Positions 1 to 6,106 are shown, counted from the first letter of the stretch. The stretch is DNA of 10,609 nucleotides from RGIG7378 sp964500525 (GCA_964500525.1 CAZCOE010000012.1:1-10609), one strand, 5' to 3'. A program made the numbers and translations. Notes: generated by a model not told the origin, from the sequence alone.

Positions 1-801
1 GGTCAAAAAGCTCTCATTCTCCTGCTGTAATTCTTCCCCTGGAGTAACCTCAGCAGGTGTGGTCTCCGGTGTAGCCGCATCTATTGGATTATCCTTTGTA
101 GGCTCGTCTGCGGTGGCAGGTTTATTATAGAAATCCGCAGATAGTGACATAAATTCATCAATTGTGGAGATTGGCGCATTCCTTAATGTTTTCTTTAGCC
201 TTTCTTCATCATATTCTCCATCGTCTCGACTGACTGTACATCTGAAGCGATAGTCATTAAGTTGCAAATACGCTACCCATTCATACTGACGACGTTCGTC
301 ATCACTTCCCGCTTTCGATTCATACAGGCTGATTTCTCCAATTTGCTGTGGTGTGCAATCATACCAGCTGCCGGAGATGTATTCCTTATAACGATCTCCA
401 TACGGATTATACAGTTCATATTCTATTAAATTGGACCGAGATCCGAAAGAAACCTTTAAACAATCATATTCAGGTTCATAAATCACTTTATTAATATATT
501 TTCCTGCTATAGGGAGCTTCAATGTTTCCAGGACCTCTATCAATTCTGCTATGTACTTATTCCGTTGTTCTATAGGGTAGTTTCTTGAGTAATAGTAATC
601 ATATGTGGGATACGTGGCAATTTGTTCTGCCTTAATAGCCAATTCCGGGTCATCCTTATCTAACTCAAGTAAATGGAACACTTCTCGTTGGTTAAATTCC
701 TGCCAATATGCTTCCACAACAATATAAGCATTTACCGGTGCTATTGCTATGCCGCAAATTATGGTAATCAACACAAGAACGCACAATGAGTATTTTTTCA
801 T
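1..801 (-). CDS. Secreted or membrane-anchored hypothetical protein, C-terminus cut off by the window
   Basis: Reading the minus strand from the ATG at 801 gives 267 codons with no stop up to base 1, so the gene continues outside the window. The start MKKYSLCVLVLITIICG is a lysine pair followed by about 18 hydrophobic residues. This is a signal peptide (possible cleavage after PVNA near residue 30) or a single N-terminal membrane anchor; there is no lipobox cysteine at the right place. The following region (about residues 30-220) is rich in Tyr, Glu and Asp and looks like an extracytoplasmic domain. The visible end (about 225-267) is rich in Pro, Thr and Glu (TPETTPAEVTPGEE), like a disordered linker to a further domain. 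An AAAGGAG lies at 815-821, 13 bases before the start. I do not recognise the family. The gene has its own promoter at 962-991. Confidence 0.8.
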   Translation of the reverse strand, partial: MKKYSLCVLVLITIICGIAIAPVNAYIVVEAYWQEFNQREVFHLLELDKDDPELAIKAEQIATYPTYDYYYSRNYPIEQRNKYIAELIEVLETLKLPIAGKYINKVIYEPEYDCLKVSFGSRSNLIEYELYNPYGDRYKEYISGSWYDCTPQQIGEISLYESKAGSDDERRQYEWVAYLQLNDYRFRCTVSRDDGEYDEERLKKTLRNAPISTIDEFMSLSADFYNKPATADEPTKDNPIDAATPETTPAEVTPGEELQQENESFLT

Positions 802-808
802 TATATCT

Positions 809-889
809 TCATTGCTCCTTTCTCACTAAAAACCACAAAGAGCGCCCTGCCTCCACAATAGAGGGCACGCGCTCCTTAAACTTCTCCAT
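809..889 (-). CDS. Possible 26-codon leader ORF upstream of the secreted-protein gene
   Basis: An ATG at 889 opens a reading frame of 26 codons (begins MEKFKERVPSIV, ends LVRKEQ) whose TGA at 809-811 lies 7 bases before the start at 801. A GGTGA three bases upstream is a weak and rather close ribosome binding site. The frame runs straight through the hairpin at 840-874 and carries the AAAGGAG of the next gene in its last codons. It could therefore be a coupling or attenuation leader peptide. An open frame of this size also arises easily by chance, so confidence is low. Confidence 0.25.
   Translation of the reverse strand: MEKFKERVPSIVEAGRSLWFLVRKEQ
840..874 (-). terminator. Hairpin with T-rich tail in the leader of the left-edge gene (attenuator-like)
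   Basis: On the minus strand GAGCGC (869-874) pairs with GCGCTC (840-845), with an inner CTC/GAG pairing. It is followed by TTTGTGGTTTTT (828-839). It lies between the promoter at 962-991 and the start at 801, so a stop here would act on this gene's own transcript. The internal loop makes it weaker than a classic terminator. Confidence 0.45.
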
Positions 890-961
890 ATTTCACCGGA
901 TTGTACAAGAGGCCTGCCCATACAAGATTTAGGTCTCGTGATTCAGTGTTCCTTCAAATTT

Positions 962-991
962 AATATACCATGCCGGGATTAACTTGGTCAA
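962..991 (-). promoter_or_regulatory. Sigma-A type promoter for the left-edge secreted-protein gene
   Basis: The minus strand carries TTGACC (986-991), an 18-base spacer and TATATT (962-967). The expected start of transcription is near 955, leaving a leader of about 150 bases before the ATG at 801. Its place just after the terminator at 1043-1078 fits a new transcription unit. Confidence 0.6.
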
Positions 992-1042
992 TGACTATCC
1001 TTTATGCAGCCGTTATTCCAATCATCACTGTATTTGCCCACT

Positions 1043-1078
1043 ACAAAAACAACGCAGCAACCATTACAAGCTGCTGCG
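1043..1078 (-). terminator. Intrinsic terminator after the GNAT gene
   Basis: On the minus strand CGCAGCA (1072-1078) pairs perfectly with TGCTGCG (1053-1059) over a 12-base loop. It is followed at once by TTGTTTTTG. It sits 23 bases beyond the GNAT stop codon and closes the rqcP-radC-yqeY-GNAT unit. Confidence 0.8.
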
Positions 1079-1101
1079 CTCAATATGCTGTTCACAATTC
1101 C

Positions 1102-1674
1102 CTATTGCCGGCTGTCCCCTGCCACAAAGGAGTACAGATGCAGGTCCTCCAGGGTTTCCTCTTTGGTGACAAAGGCCTTGCGCCTGACCCCCTCACAGGT
1201 CATGCCAATTTTCCGCATAACCGCTCCGGAGTGTGGGTTGGATCCGCAGTGCTCTGCCTGCACCCTTACAAACCCCACCTGTTCAATGGCAAACTTGAGA
1301 ACCGCCAAGGCTGCCTCAGATGTGTATCCCTGATGCCACCAATTGCGTCCGATACAATAGCCCATTTCACAGCTGAGTCTGGCGTCAGATACGTTCAACA
1401 GGCTGATGGTCCCTATGGCCATGTTGCTGTCCCTAAGCCTGATTGCCCAATGGTAGAAGTTTGGATTGTCGTAGCTGTTCACCCAGCCCTCAATGACCTC
1501 CCTGGTAACTCCCGGGGATCTATGGGCATTCCAGGTCATGTACCTGGTAACCTCAGGATCACTTGCCCAATTGCGGAACATGTCCTGTGTATCCCTGGGG
1601 AGAATTTTTGACAATACAAGTCTGGGAGTCTCTAACGCGACTGTACCCAAGCTGTTCAAATGATGCAGGCTCAT
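1102..1674 (-). CDS. GNAT N-acetyltransferase, RimJ/RimL-like
   Basis: A 190-residue protein of the Acetyltransf_3 group, which moves an acetyl group from acetyl-CoA to an amino group of a protein terminus or small molecule. LETPRLVL (14-21) is the usual opening strand of this group. GRNWWHQGYTSEA (109-121) is the acetyl-CoA pyrophosphate-binding motif A in the form typical of RimJ/RimL-like enzymes. NPHSGAVMRKIGM (146-158) is the usual C-terminal motif with Asn146. The substrate cannot be read from the sequence. The ATG overlaps the yqeY stop as ATGA and has no clear Shine-Dalgarno of its own, which points to translational coupling. About 13 residues precede the conserved core, so a slightly later start is possible. 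It is the last gene before the terminator at 1043-1078. Confidence 0.88.
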   Translation of the reverse strand: MSLHHLNSLGTVALETPRLVLSKILPRDTQDMFRNWASDPEVTRYMTWNAHRSPGVTREVIEGWVNSYDNPNFYHWAIRLRDSNMAIGTISLLNVSDARLSCEMGYCIGRNWWHQGYTSEAALAVLKFAIEQVGFVRVQAEHCGSNPHSGAVMRKIGMTCEGVRRKAFVTKEETLEDLHLYSFVAGDSRQ

Positions 1675-2117
1675 GCAAAATATTTGGCCAATATGTCATT
1701 GACCAGTCTGCCGTCTGCCTTGCCCTTAACCCGGGGCATCAGGTTCTTCATAATCAGGCCCTTGTCCTTGCCCTGGGGCTTATCAATGCCCAGTTCCGCC
1801 AGAACAGCATCGATAGTTCCGCGAATCTCCTCCTCGGTCATCTGCTGAGGCAGGAACTCTGACATAATGGCGATGATTTTGTTATTTCTGTCGATGTAGT
1901 CCTGTCTGGAGGAGTCTGCCATGGCGTTAGCCTCCTTAAGCTGCTTAACCTCCTTGGCTATAATGCCGTTCTCCTCATCCTCGGTCAAGTCCTTGCGAGT
2001 ATCTATCCTTACCTGCTTGATAGCAGCCGTGAGTAGGTTCAGGGCCTCCTTGCGGTCCTTGTCTCCTGCCTTCATCGCTGCAAACATTGCTTCTCTGATC
2101 TGTACTTCCTTGCTCAT
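1671..2117 (-). CDS. yqeY: GatB/YqeY domain protein
   Basis: A 148-residue protein of the usual length for the YqeY family, a stand-alone helical domain related to the C-terminal tail of GatB, the amidotransferase subunit that handles mis-acylated tRNA. The opening (KEVQIREAMFAAMKAGDKDR), the middle (RQDYIDRNNKIIAIMSEFLPQQM) and the closing GRLVNDILAKYF match the family pattern. Tail-domain relatives contact tRNA, but the role of free YqeY is not established. No GatB catalytic domain is present, so this is not a truncated GatB. A strong AGGAGG seven bases before the ATG fixes the start. The stop overlaps the GNAT start. Confidence 0.92.
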   Translation of the reverse strand: MSKEVQIREAMFAAMKAGDKDRKEALNLLTAAIKQVRIDTRKDLTEDEENGIIAKEVKQLKEANAMADSSRQDYIDRNNKIIAIMSEFLPQQMTEEEIRGTIDAVLAELGIDKPQGKDKGLIMKNLMPRVKGKADGRLVNDILAKYFA

Positions 2118-2126
2118 ATTTACCTC

Positions 2127-2795
2127 CTAAAAATCCTGGTCCGACATGGCCACGAATTTGCCACGTCCAACTATTATGTGATCTAAAACCTCGACTCCCA
2201 ACAGTCCCAGCAAAGTAACTATCCTTCGGGTCATTGCCCTGTCTGCCGGAGAGGGCATCAACAGTCCCGCCGGGTGATTGTGAGTCAGTATAACTCTGGA
2301 TGCCCCATGCTTGAACACCCGCTCCGCCACTATTCTCTCGCTGACCATGGTCTCTGTAACTGTGCCTGTGGACAGCCTCTCTGCTGCCAGCACCCGGTTG
2401 TCGCTGTTGAGACATATCAGGTAAAAGGTCTCCCTGGCGTAGCCGGTCAGCAGTTTGACGCAGTATTTGCCGGCCTGCTCCCTGTCGGACAATACGATAA
2501 CATCCTGCTCCTTGCTGAGCTCGTATTGCCGCGCCATCTGGGGAATCAGCTTAATCAGGGTTGCTGTATGCCTCCCCACTCCCGGAATCTTGATTAATTC
2601 ATCCAGAGGAGCATCCATTGCGTTTCCAAGGGAACCAAAGTTGTCGATTATGGTGTGAGCCAATAAGTTTGTGTCGCATCGTGGGACAGCGAAGAACAGC
2701 AGCAGTTCCAACGCCTGGTGCTGAGTAAATCCCTCCAGCCCCTGGGTCAGGAACCTATCGGCCATTCTGCGGCGATGTCCCTCGTGCAATGACAT
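2127..2795 (-). CDS. radC: RadC/JAB-domain protein (MPN+ metalloprotease fold)
   Basis: A 222-residue protein starting MSLHEGHRRRMADRF. A helix-hairpin-helix stretch (IKIPGVGRHTA, 68-78) is followed by the JAB/MPN+ domain. The zinc motif is complete: Glu139 in AERLSTGT, HNHPAG at 172-177 and Ser182/Asp185 in PSPAD. The family is widespread, was once credited with DNA repair, and has no settled biochemical role. The frame stays open upstream to an ATG at 2876, but those 27 codons overlap rqcP and do not look like RadC. I therefore chose the ATG at 2795, which overlaps the rqcP stop as TAATG. No clear ribosome binding site precedes it, so translation is probably coupled to rqcP. Confidence 0.9.
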   Translation of the reverse strand: MSLHEGHRRRMADRFLTQGLEGFTQHQALELLLFFAVPRCDTNLLAHTIIDNFGSLGNAMDAPLDELIKIPGVGRHTATLIKLIPQMARQYELSKEQDVIVLSDREQAGKYCVKLLTGYARETFYLICLNSDNRVLAAERLSTGTVTETMVSERIVAERVFKHGASRVILTHNHPAGLLMPSPADRAMTRRIVTLLGLLGVEVLDHIIVGRGKFVAMSDQDF

Positions 2796-3037
2796 TATTC
2801 GATAATCTCGTACATTCCTGTGGCGCCATCCTTGGGCATATGTTCCGCCACTGTAACCACTCTGGCTCTGGTGCATCCATTGCCGAATCTGATCTCCAGA
2901 ATATCTCCCGGCTTGATCTCAGATGAGGGCTTAGCTACCTTGCCATTGATGGTGACCCGGCCTCCGTCGCAGGCCTCCTGTGCCACAGTCCTGCGCTTGA
3001 TAATCCTGGATACCTTAAGGTATTTGTCTATACGCAT
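2795..3037 (-). CDS. rqcP: RqcP-like S4-domain RNA-binding protein
   Basis: An 80-residue single S4 domain (Hsp15/YabO type). MRIDKYLKVSRIIKRRTVA (1-19) and the GGRVTINGKVAKPS loop (25-38) are diagnostic. In Bacillus the orthologue RqcP binds peptidyl-tRNA-blocked 50S subunits and works with RqcH in C-terminal alanine tailing of stalled nascent chains; the same role here is inferred from homology. The frame extends eight codons further to an ATG at 3061, but GGGAGG five bases before the ATG at 3037 and the canonical MRIDKYL opening decide the start. It is the first gene of a unit behind the promoter at 3085-3114 and overlaps radC by one base. In Bacillus the gene sits in a different (yab) neighbourhood, so this linkage is lineage-specific. 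Confidence 0.88.
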   Translation of the reverse strand: MRIDKYLKVSRIIKRRTVAQEACDGGRVTINGKVAKPSSEIKPGDILEIRFGNGCTRARVVTVAEHMPKDGATGMYEIIE

Positions 3038-3084
3038 ATTTCCTCCCAACAGTTCCAACAAAACCCTTGATGTAATCGCTCCCT

Positions 3085-3114
3085 ATTATACACTACACGC
3101 CGATGTGCTGCCAC
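3085..3114 (-). promoter_or_regulatory. Probable promoter of rqcP-radC-yqeY-GNAT
   Basis: A perfect TATAAT (3085-3090) on the minus strand is preceded at 18 bases by GTGGCA (3109-3114), four of six matches to TTGACA. It begins right after the thiamine pyrophosphokinase stop. I see no terminator between that gene and this site, so read-through from upstream may add to it. Confidence 0.5.
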
Positions 3115-3124
3115 CGAACATGGC

Positions 3125-3742
3125 CTACGACTTGGTCCAGATTATGACCAAAGTGCCCCTCTTTACAGAGACTGTAGCTGACTTGCCTGTGAGCTTGTTG
3201 CTGACGCCAATGGGGTAGTATGGGTCCATTTTTGCGTTTCTCAGGGGATAGGCCATACCGCTGATACTGACCCCCTCTGCAGTTTCTCCCAGAGCAAAAA
3301 CAGATACTGTATCATAGCAGTCCTTAGGGAATCGCATTGTGTCGTTTGTGATCGCTGTAATGACCTGCTTGTTGGATACCAGGTACCCCTGGCCCCCTCG
3401 CCTGGAGATATACTGAAGCACCTGCAGGTTCGCCAAGGTGTGGTCCAGTCTGCCTCCTGTACCTGCAAAAATTCTGAACTCCTTGTATCCCTTGTCCATA
3501 CCGATTTTCACAGCCAGCAATGTGTCGGTATCGTCCTTAACTGATGGATATTTGGCGATCTGCACCCCTGCAGGAGCTTCATCCAGAGAGTCCATATCCC
3601 CCACAATCAGGTCGGGCTTGACGCCCAGGGTCTTGAGGTACACATATCCTGCATCTGCAGCGATTACGTAGTCGCCCTTGGCAGGACTCATCTGAGAGCC
3701 ATCCCACTGGCCTGCAGCAAAAATGTAGCAAATTCTGGACAT
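3125..3742 (-). CDS. thiN: Thiamine pyrophosphokinase
   Basis: A 205-residue cytoplasmic enzyme that converts thiamine and ATP to thiamine pyrophosphate and AMP, the last step of cofactor salvage. The catalytic-domain motifs are all present: AADAG (28-32), PDLIVGDMDS (43-52), KDDTDT (69-74) and GGRLDHTLANLQ (96-107), with the acidic and basic residues that bind Mg-ATP. The C-terminal half (about 125-205) is the beta-rich thiamine-binding domain. Length is typical. The start is fixed by AGGAGG six bases upstream; that site lies inside the last codons of the methyltransferase gene, whose TAA directly abuts this ATG. No thiamine riboswitch is visible, so expression appears tied to the ribosomal-protein operon. 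Confidence 0.93.
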   Translation of the reverse strand: MSRICYIFAAGQWDGSQMSPAKGDYVIAADAGYVYLKTLGVKPDLIVGDMDSLDEAPAGVQIAKYPSVKDDTDTLLAVKIGMDKGYKEFRIFAGTGGRLDHTLANLQVLQYISRRGGQGYLVSNKQVITAITNDTMRFPKDCYDTVSVFALGETAEGVSISGMAYPLRNAKMDPYYPIGVSNKLTGKSATVSVKRGTLVIIWTKS

Positions 3743-4549
3743 TTATACCTCCTGTCGTATGCGTTCGTAAATCAAAATAGAGGCTGCAGCAGATGCGTTC
3801 AGGGACTCTGATCCTCCGGGCATGGGGATGTAGACGCTGCCGTCGCAGGCATCTATAACCTGCTGTGTTACGCCGTTTCCCTCGTTCCCGATAACCAACG
3901 CCAGCTTTTCCGGTCTCCACAGCTCCAGCTCCGTATAGGGCCTGCCGTTTTGCAATGCAGCTGCGTACACCACATAGCCATCCCTGCGCATTTGGGCAAT
4001 CTTGTCTCCCAGGTCATTGGCTCTATGGATGTTCACCGCAAATACGGAACCCATGGTGGAACGCAGGGTCTTGGTGTTATAGGGGTCCACGCATTGCTCT
4101 CCCAGTATGACCCCATCTGCTCCTGCAGCATGACAGGTGCGGATTATAGTGCCCATGTTTCCCGGATCCTGCAGCCTGTCCAGCATCACATAGAAGTGCC
4201 TGCCCTCTGTGGAAACCTCAACATTTGCAGGGATGTGCACCGCCGCGCAGATTCCCTGGTCATTGACAGTATCCGACAGGTTGTCCATCAGCCTATCTGA
4301 CAGGCGAACCCAAGTAACTCCGGACAACTGCTGCCCGCAGGTCTCTGCCAGTTCGCTGCCGAACCTGTTGTAATACCTGTCACCCATACAGATTGTGTCG
4401 ATCTCTGCTCCTCTTTGGATAGCCTCCGACACAAATCTACGTCCTTCTATGAAAAAAAGGTCGTGCTGTTCCCGACCTTTTTTATCCTTGATACTCTTGA
4501 GTTTCTTGTATATGGAGTTATTATCTGATGTAATCTCTAATATACGCAT
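3743..4549 (-). CDS. SpoU/TrmH-family RNA 2'-O-methyltransferase
   Basis: A 268-residue methyltransferase of the SPOUT knot class, using S-adenosylmethionine to methylate a ribose 2'-OH in rRNA or tRNA. The N-terminal substrate-binding part (1-105) holds HDLFFIEGRRFVSEAI. The three SpoU motifs follow in order: LDRLQDPGNMGTIIRT (123-138, catalytic Asn131 and Arg137), ALVIGNEGNGV (217-227) and IPMPGGSESLNASAA (241-255, Asn251). Length and position downstream of rplT match the YsgA/RlmB-like group seen after infC-rpmI-rplT in many Bacillota, so an rRNA target is likely, but the modified base cannot be read from sequence. GAGG lies 6 bases before the ATG, and the gene starts 14 bases after the rplT stop. 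Confidence 0.92.
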   Translation of the reverse strand: MRILEITSDNNSIYKKLKSIKDKKGREQHDLFFIEGRRFVSEAIQRGAEIDTICMGDRYYNRFGSELAETCGQQLSGVTWVRLSDRLMDNLSDTVNDQGICAAVHIPANVEVSTEGRHFYVMLDRLQDPGNMGTIIRTCHAAGADGVILGEQCVDPYNTKTLRSTMGSVFAVNIHRANDLGDKIAQMRRDGYVVYAAALQNGRPYTELELWRPEKLALVIGNEGNGVTQQVIDACDGSVYIPMPGGSESLNASAAASILIYERIRQEV

Positions 4550-4563
4550 GTAACCTCAACTGA

Positions 4564-4917
4564 TTATTTAGCTGCCTTTGCGATATCGACCAGCTTAGCG
4601 AAGCCTGCTGCATCGTTGACAGCCATGTCGGCCAGGACCTTTCTGTTGAGCTCTACGCCGGCCTTCTTGAGGCCACAGACAAACTTGGAATAGCTGAGGC
4701 CATTAAGTCTGGCTGCTGCGTTAATACGAGCAATCCACAGGTTTCTGAAATTTCTCTTCTTTTGTCTTCTGTCTCTGTAGGCATAGACCAGGGACTTCAT
4801 AACAGCCTGGTTTGCTACTCTGTACTGTGTGCTCTTGGCCTGGTAGTAACCCTTGGCCATCTTGAGAATCTTCTTATGTCTTGCGTGAGTTCTGACTCCG
4901 CCTTTTACTCTTGCCAT
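4564..4917 (-). CDS. rplT: 50S ribosomal protein L20
   Basis: A 117-residue L20 of normal length, with the highly basic extended N-terminal half (ARVKGGVRTHARHKKILKMA, then YRDRRQKKRNFRNLWIARIN) and the globular C-terminal part ending in LVDIAKAAK. It is an early assembly protein that binds 23S rRNA domain II. In Bacillus and relatives L20 also represses its own operon by binding the infC leader; the terminator at 5724-5758 fits that scheme. GGGGAGG lies 9 bases before the ATG. Third gene of infC-rpmI-rplT. Confidence 0.98.
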   Translation of the reverse strand: MARVKGGVRTHARHKKILKMAKGYYQAKSTQYRVANQAVMKSLVYAYRDRRQKKRNFRNLWIARINAAARLNGLSYSKFVCGLKKAGVELNRKVLADMAVNDAAGFAKLVDIAKAAK

Positions 4918-4935
4918 TTCCTAATACCTCCCCGA

Positions 4936-5136
4936 TTACTTTGCGTAAGGAATCAACTGCTTGATTCTGCCTGCATCTGCCTGTGTTGCGTATGCAGTGG
5001 ATCTGTGCTGCTTCTTGGTCTTACGGGGTTTGCTGGACAAACGGTGACTCCTGAAAGCCTGTCCCATCTTAATCTTGCCGCTTCCTGTAACCTTGAATCT
5101 CTTCTTGGAAGCGCTGTGCGTCTTCATCTTTGGCAT
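4936..5136 (-). CDS. rpmI: 50S ribosomal protein L35
   Basis: A 66-residue, strongly basic protein with the L35 signature PKMKTHSASKKRFKVTGSGK (2-21) and the usual RSTAYATQAD segment followed by a short basic tail. Full length. It packs deep in the large subunit near L15. AGGAGGTG lies about 7 bases before the ATG. It lies 22 bases after infC and 18 before rplT, the standard order. Confidence 0.97.
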   Translation of the reverse strand: MPKMKTHSASKKRFKVTGSGKIKMGQAFRSHRLSSKPRKTKKQHRSTAYATQADAGRIKQLIPYAK

Positions 5137-5158
5137 ATTACGCCACCTCCTGATATGA

Positions 5159-5674
5159 TTAATCTTTCTTCGCGCTGAGCATCATAAACATGTTGCGACC
5201 CTCGAGAACGGGCTTCTTGTCCTGAACCGCTATGTCGGATAATGCCGAATAGAACTGATTCATAACATCCATGCCCATGTTGGTATACTGGATGGCTCTA
5301 CCCTTGAAACGGATGGAAACCTTAACCTTGTTGCCTTCCTTCAAGAACTTGGTGGCTGCCTTGACTCTCACGTCAAAGTCGTGCTGCTCAATCTTGGGGG
5401 AAAGCTTAACCTCTTTGATCTCGATGACCTTTTGGTTTTTACGAGCCTCTTTCTCTTTCTTTGCCTGTTCGAACAGATATTTACTGTAGTCCATGATCTT
5501 GCATACTGGAGGTGTAGCATTGGGTGCTATCAACACCAGGTCCAGGTCTCTGTCAGCAGCCAAGTCGTTGGCCTCATTCGATGACATGAAACCCAAGGGA
5601 GTACCGTCAGAATCAATAACGCGTACCTGAGGTTCTCTGATCTCCTCGTTCAACATCACTTCTTTGTTAGCTAT
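5159..5674 (-). CDS. infC: Translation initiation factor IF-3, non-AUG start
   Basis: IF-3 of about 171 residues. It binds the 30S subunit, keeps it apart from 50S and checks the start codon and initiator tRNA. The N-domain shows LNEEIREPQVRVI and the signature TPPVCKIMDYSKY. A Lys/Glu-rich linker helix follows, then the C-domain with SPKIEQHDFDVRVKAATKFL and SIRFKGRA. The start is unusual. The only in-frame ATG upstream (5695) lies in front of the strong GGAGG (5684-5688), and the next ATG (5656) is 27 bases past it. The conserved opening fits AUA at 5672-5674 (9 bases after GGAGG) or AUU at 5678-5680 (3 bases after it). I placed the start at the AUA; the true one could be the AUU. Rare starts in infC are known to let IF-3 limit its own translation. 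Confidence 0.93.
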   Translation of the reverse strand: MANKEVMLNEEIREPQVRVIDSDGTPLGFMSSNEANDLAADRDLDLVLIAPNATPPVCKIMDYSKYLFEQAKKEKEARKNQKVIEIKEVKLSPKIEQHDFDVRVKAATKFLKEGNKVKVSIRFKGRAIQYTNMGMDVMNQFYSALSDIAVQDKKPVLEGRNMFMMLSAKKD

Positions 5675-5683
5675 TGTAATGCA

Positions 5684-5688
5684 CCTCC
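5684..5688 (-). promoter_or_regulatory. Ribosome binding site that decides the infC start
   Basis: GGAGG (within GGAGGTG) on the minus strand. It lies downstream of the ATG at 5695 and well upstream of the ATG at 5656, so it serves neither. It is well spaced for the AUA at 5674 and close for the AUU at 5680. Confidence 0.75.
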
Positions 5689-5695
5689 AATTCAT

Positions 5696-5848
5696 AATCG
5701 TGGCCTATGCTCACGTCTGTCCGAAAAAATAAATAAAGAGCCGCGCAAAGTCGGCTCTAATCAGTGTAATCCGTGTTGGAATAATCTGAAATTCTATACC
5801 CACAAAGCCAAATCGCATGCAGGTGAGAAGGAGCCTTCTACTTCGTGC
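5696..5848 (-). ncRNA. infC operon leader RNA, probably the L20-responsive attenuator
   Basis: A leader of about 170 bases runs from the predicted transcription start near 5848 to infC and contains an intrinsic terminator (5724-5758). In Bacillota the infC-rpmI-rplT leader is a known L20-binding element (L20_leader) that terminates transcription early when L20 is in excess. Position and terminator fit. I also see GGCTC upstream (5831-5835), which could pair with GAGCC of the terminator's first arm as a short anti-terminator. I did not verify the covariance structure. Confidence 0.6.
5724..5758 (-). terminator. Intrinsic terminator inside the infC leader
   Basis: On the minus strand AGAGCCG (5752-5758) pairs perfectly with CGGCTCT (5737-5743) over an 8-base loop and is followed by a T-rich run ending in six T (5724-5736). 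It lies between the infC promoter and the infC ribosome binding site, so it must be conditional. Confidence 0.85.
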
Positions 5849-5854
5849 GACGGT

Positions 5855-5883
5855 ATTATATAGGATATGTGGATGGTTGTCAA
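5855..5883 (-). promoter_or_regulatory. Consensus sigma-A promoter of the infC operon
   Basis: A perfect TTGACA (5878-5883), 17-base spacer and perfect TATAAT (5855-5860) on the minus strand. The start of transcription should be near 5848. An ideal promoter is expected for a ribosomal-protein operon whose output is set downstream by attenuation. Confidence 0.9.
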
Positions 5884-5907
5884 ACACTTTTTTCAGTGCT
5901 GACAAGC

Positions 5908-5940
5908 GGCTGAAGTGAAGGCTGAAGTGAAGTTCACTTC
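5908..5940. repeat. Two 12-base tandem repeats joined to a palindrome
   Basis: Plus-strand GGCTGAAGTGAA occurs twice in direct succession (5908-5919 and 5920-5931). The second copy's GAAGTGAA (5924-5931) is followed after one base by its exact reverse complement TTCACTTC (5933-5940), giving an 8-bp inverted repeat with a one-base centre. Part of the non-coding block at 5885-6090. Confidence 0.8.
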
Positions 5941-5947
5941 CCTCGCC

Positions 5948-6010
5948 AATCGACCGTGGGAGCATAGCTTGCAGTGAAAAGTTCTGGTCCCCACGTTCCT
6001 TTGCTCGATT
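5948..6010. repeat. Nested inverted repeats in the non-coding block
   Basis: AATCGA (5948-5953) is matched by TCGATT (6005-6010). Nested inside, CGTGGG (5955-5960) is matched by CCCACG (5990-5995). The two pairings could form one interrupted stem on either strand. Confidence 0.6.
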
Positions 6011-6037
6011 ATTCACTCTTCGATCGGGGCCAAAAAC

Positions 6038-6061
6038 TTGACAAGTTTCGTGACAAGTTTC
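6038..6061. repeat. 12-base tandem direct repeat
   Basis: TTGACAAGTTTC (6038-6049) is followed directly by GTGACAAGTTTC (6050-6061), eleven of twelve bases identical. On the minus strand AAACTT and AAGTTT around GTC can form a weak hairpin followed by TTTTT, a poor terminator candidate for the lipoprotein gene. Confidence 0.7.
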
Positions 6062-6090
6062 TTCACTATTCACTGGGTCGCTTTGCTTCG

Positions 6091-6106
6091 CTATGGCAAG
6101 CCATAG
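6091..6106. repeat. Perfect hairpin across the lipoprotein stop codon
   Basis: CTATGG (6091-6096), loop CAAG, CCATAG (6101-6106). It spans the last codons and the TAG stop of the lipoprotein gene. No T-run follows on the minus strand, so it may shield the mRNA 3' end rather than terminate. Confidence 0.5.

Noticed and set aside
970..1611. 213-codon open frame on the plus strand
   Set aside because: It is antisense to the GNAT gene, has no ribosome binding site and no recognisable protein features, and crosses the terminator at 1043-1078.
1975..2415. 146-codon minus-strand frame over yqeY and radC
   Set aside because: It overlaps two well-supported genes in another frame and has Gly/Ser/Arg-rich noise composition.
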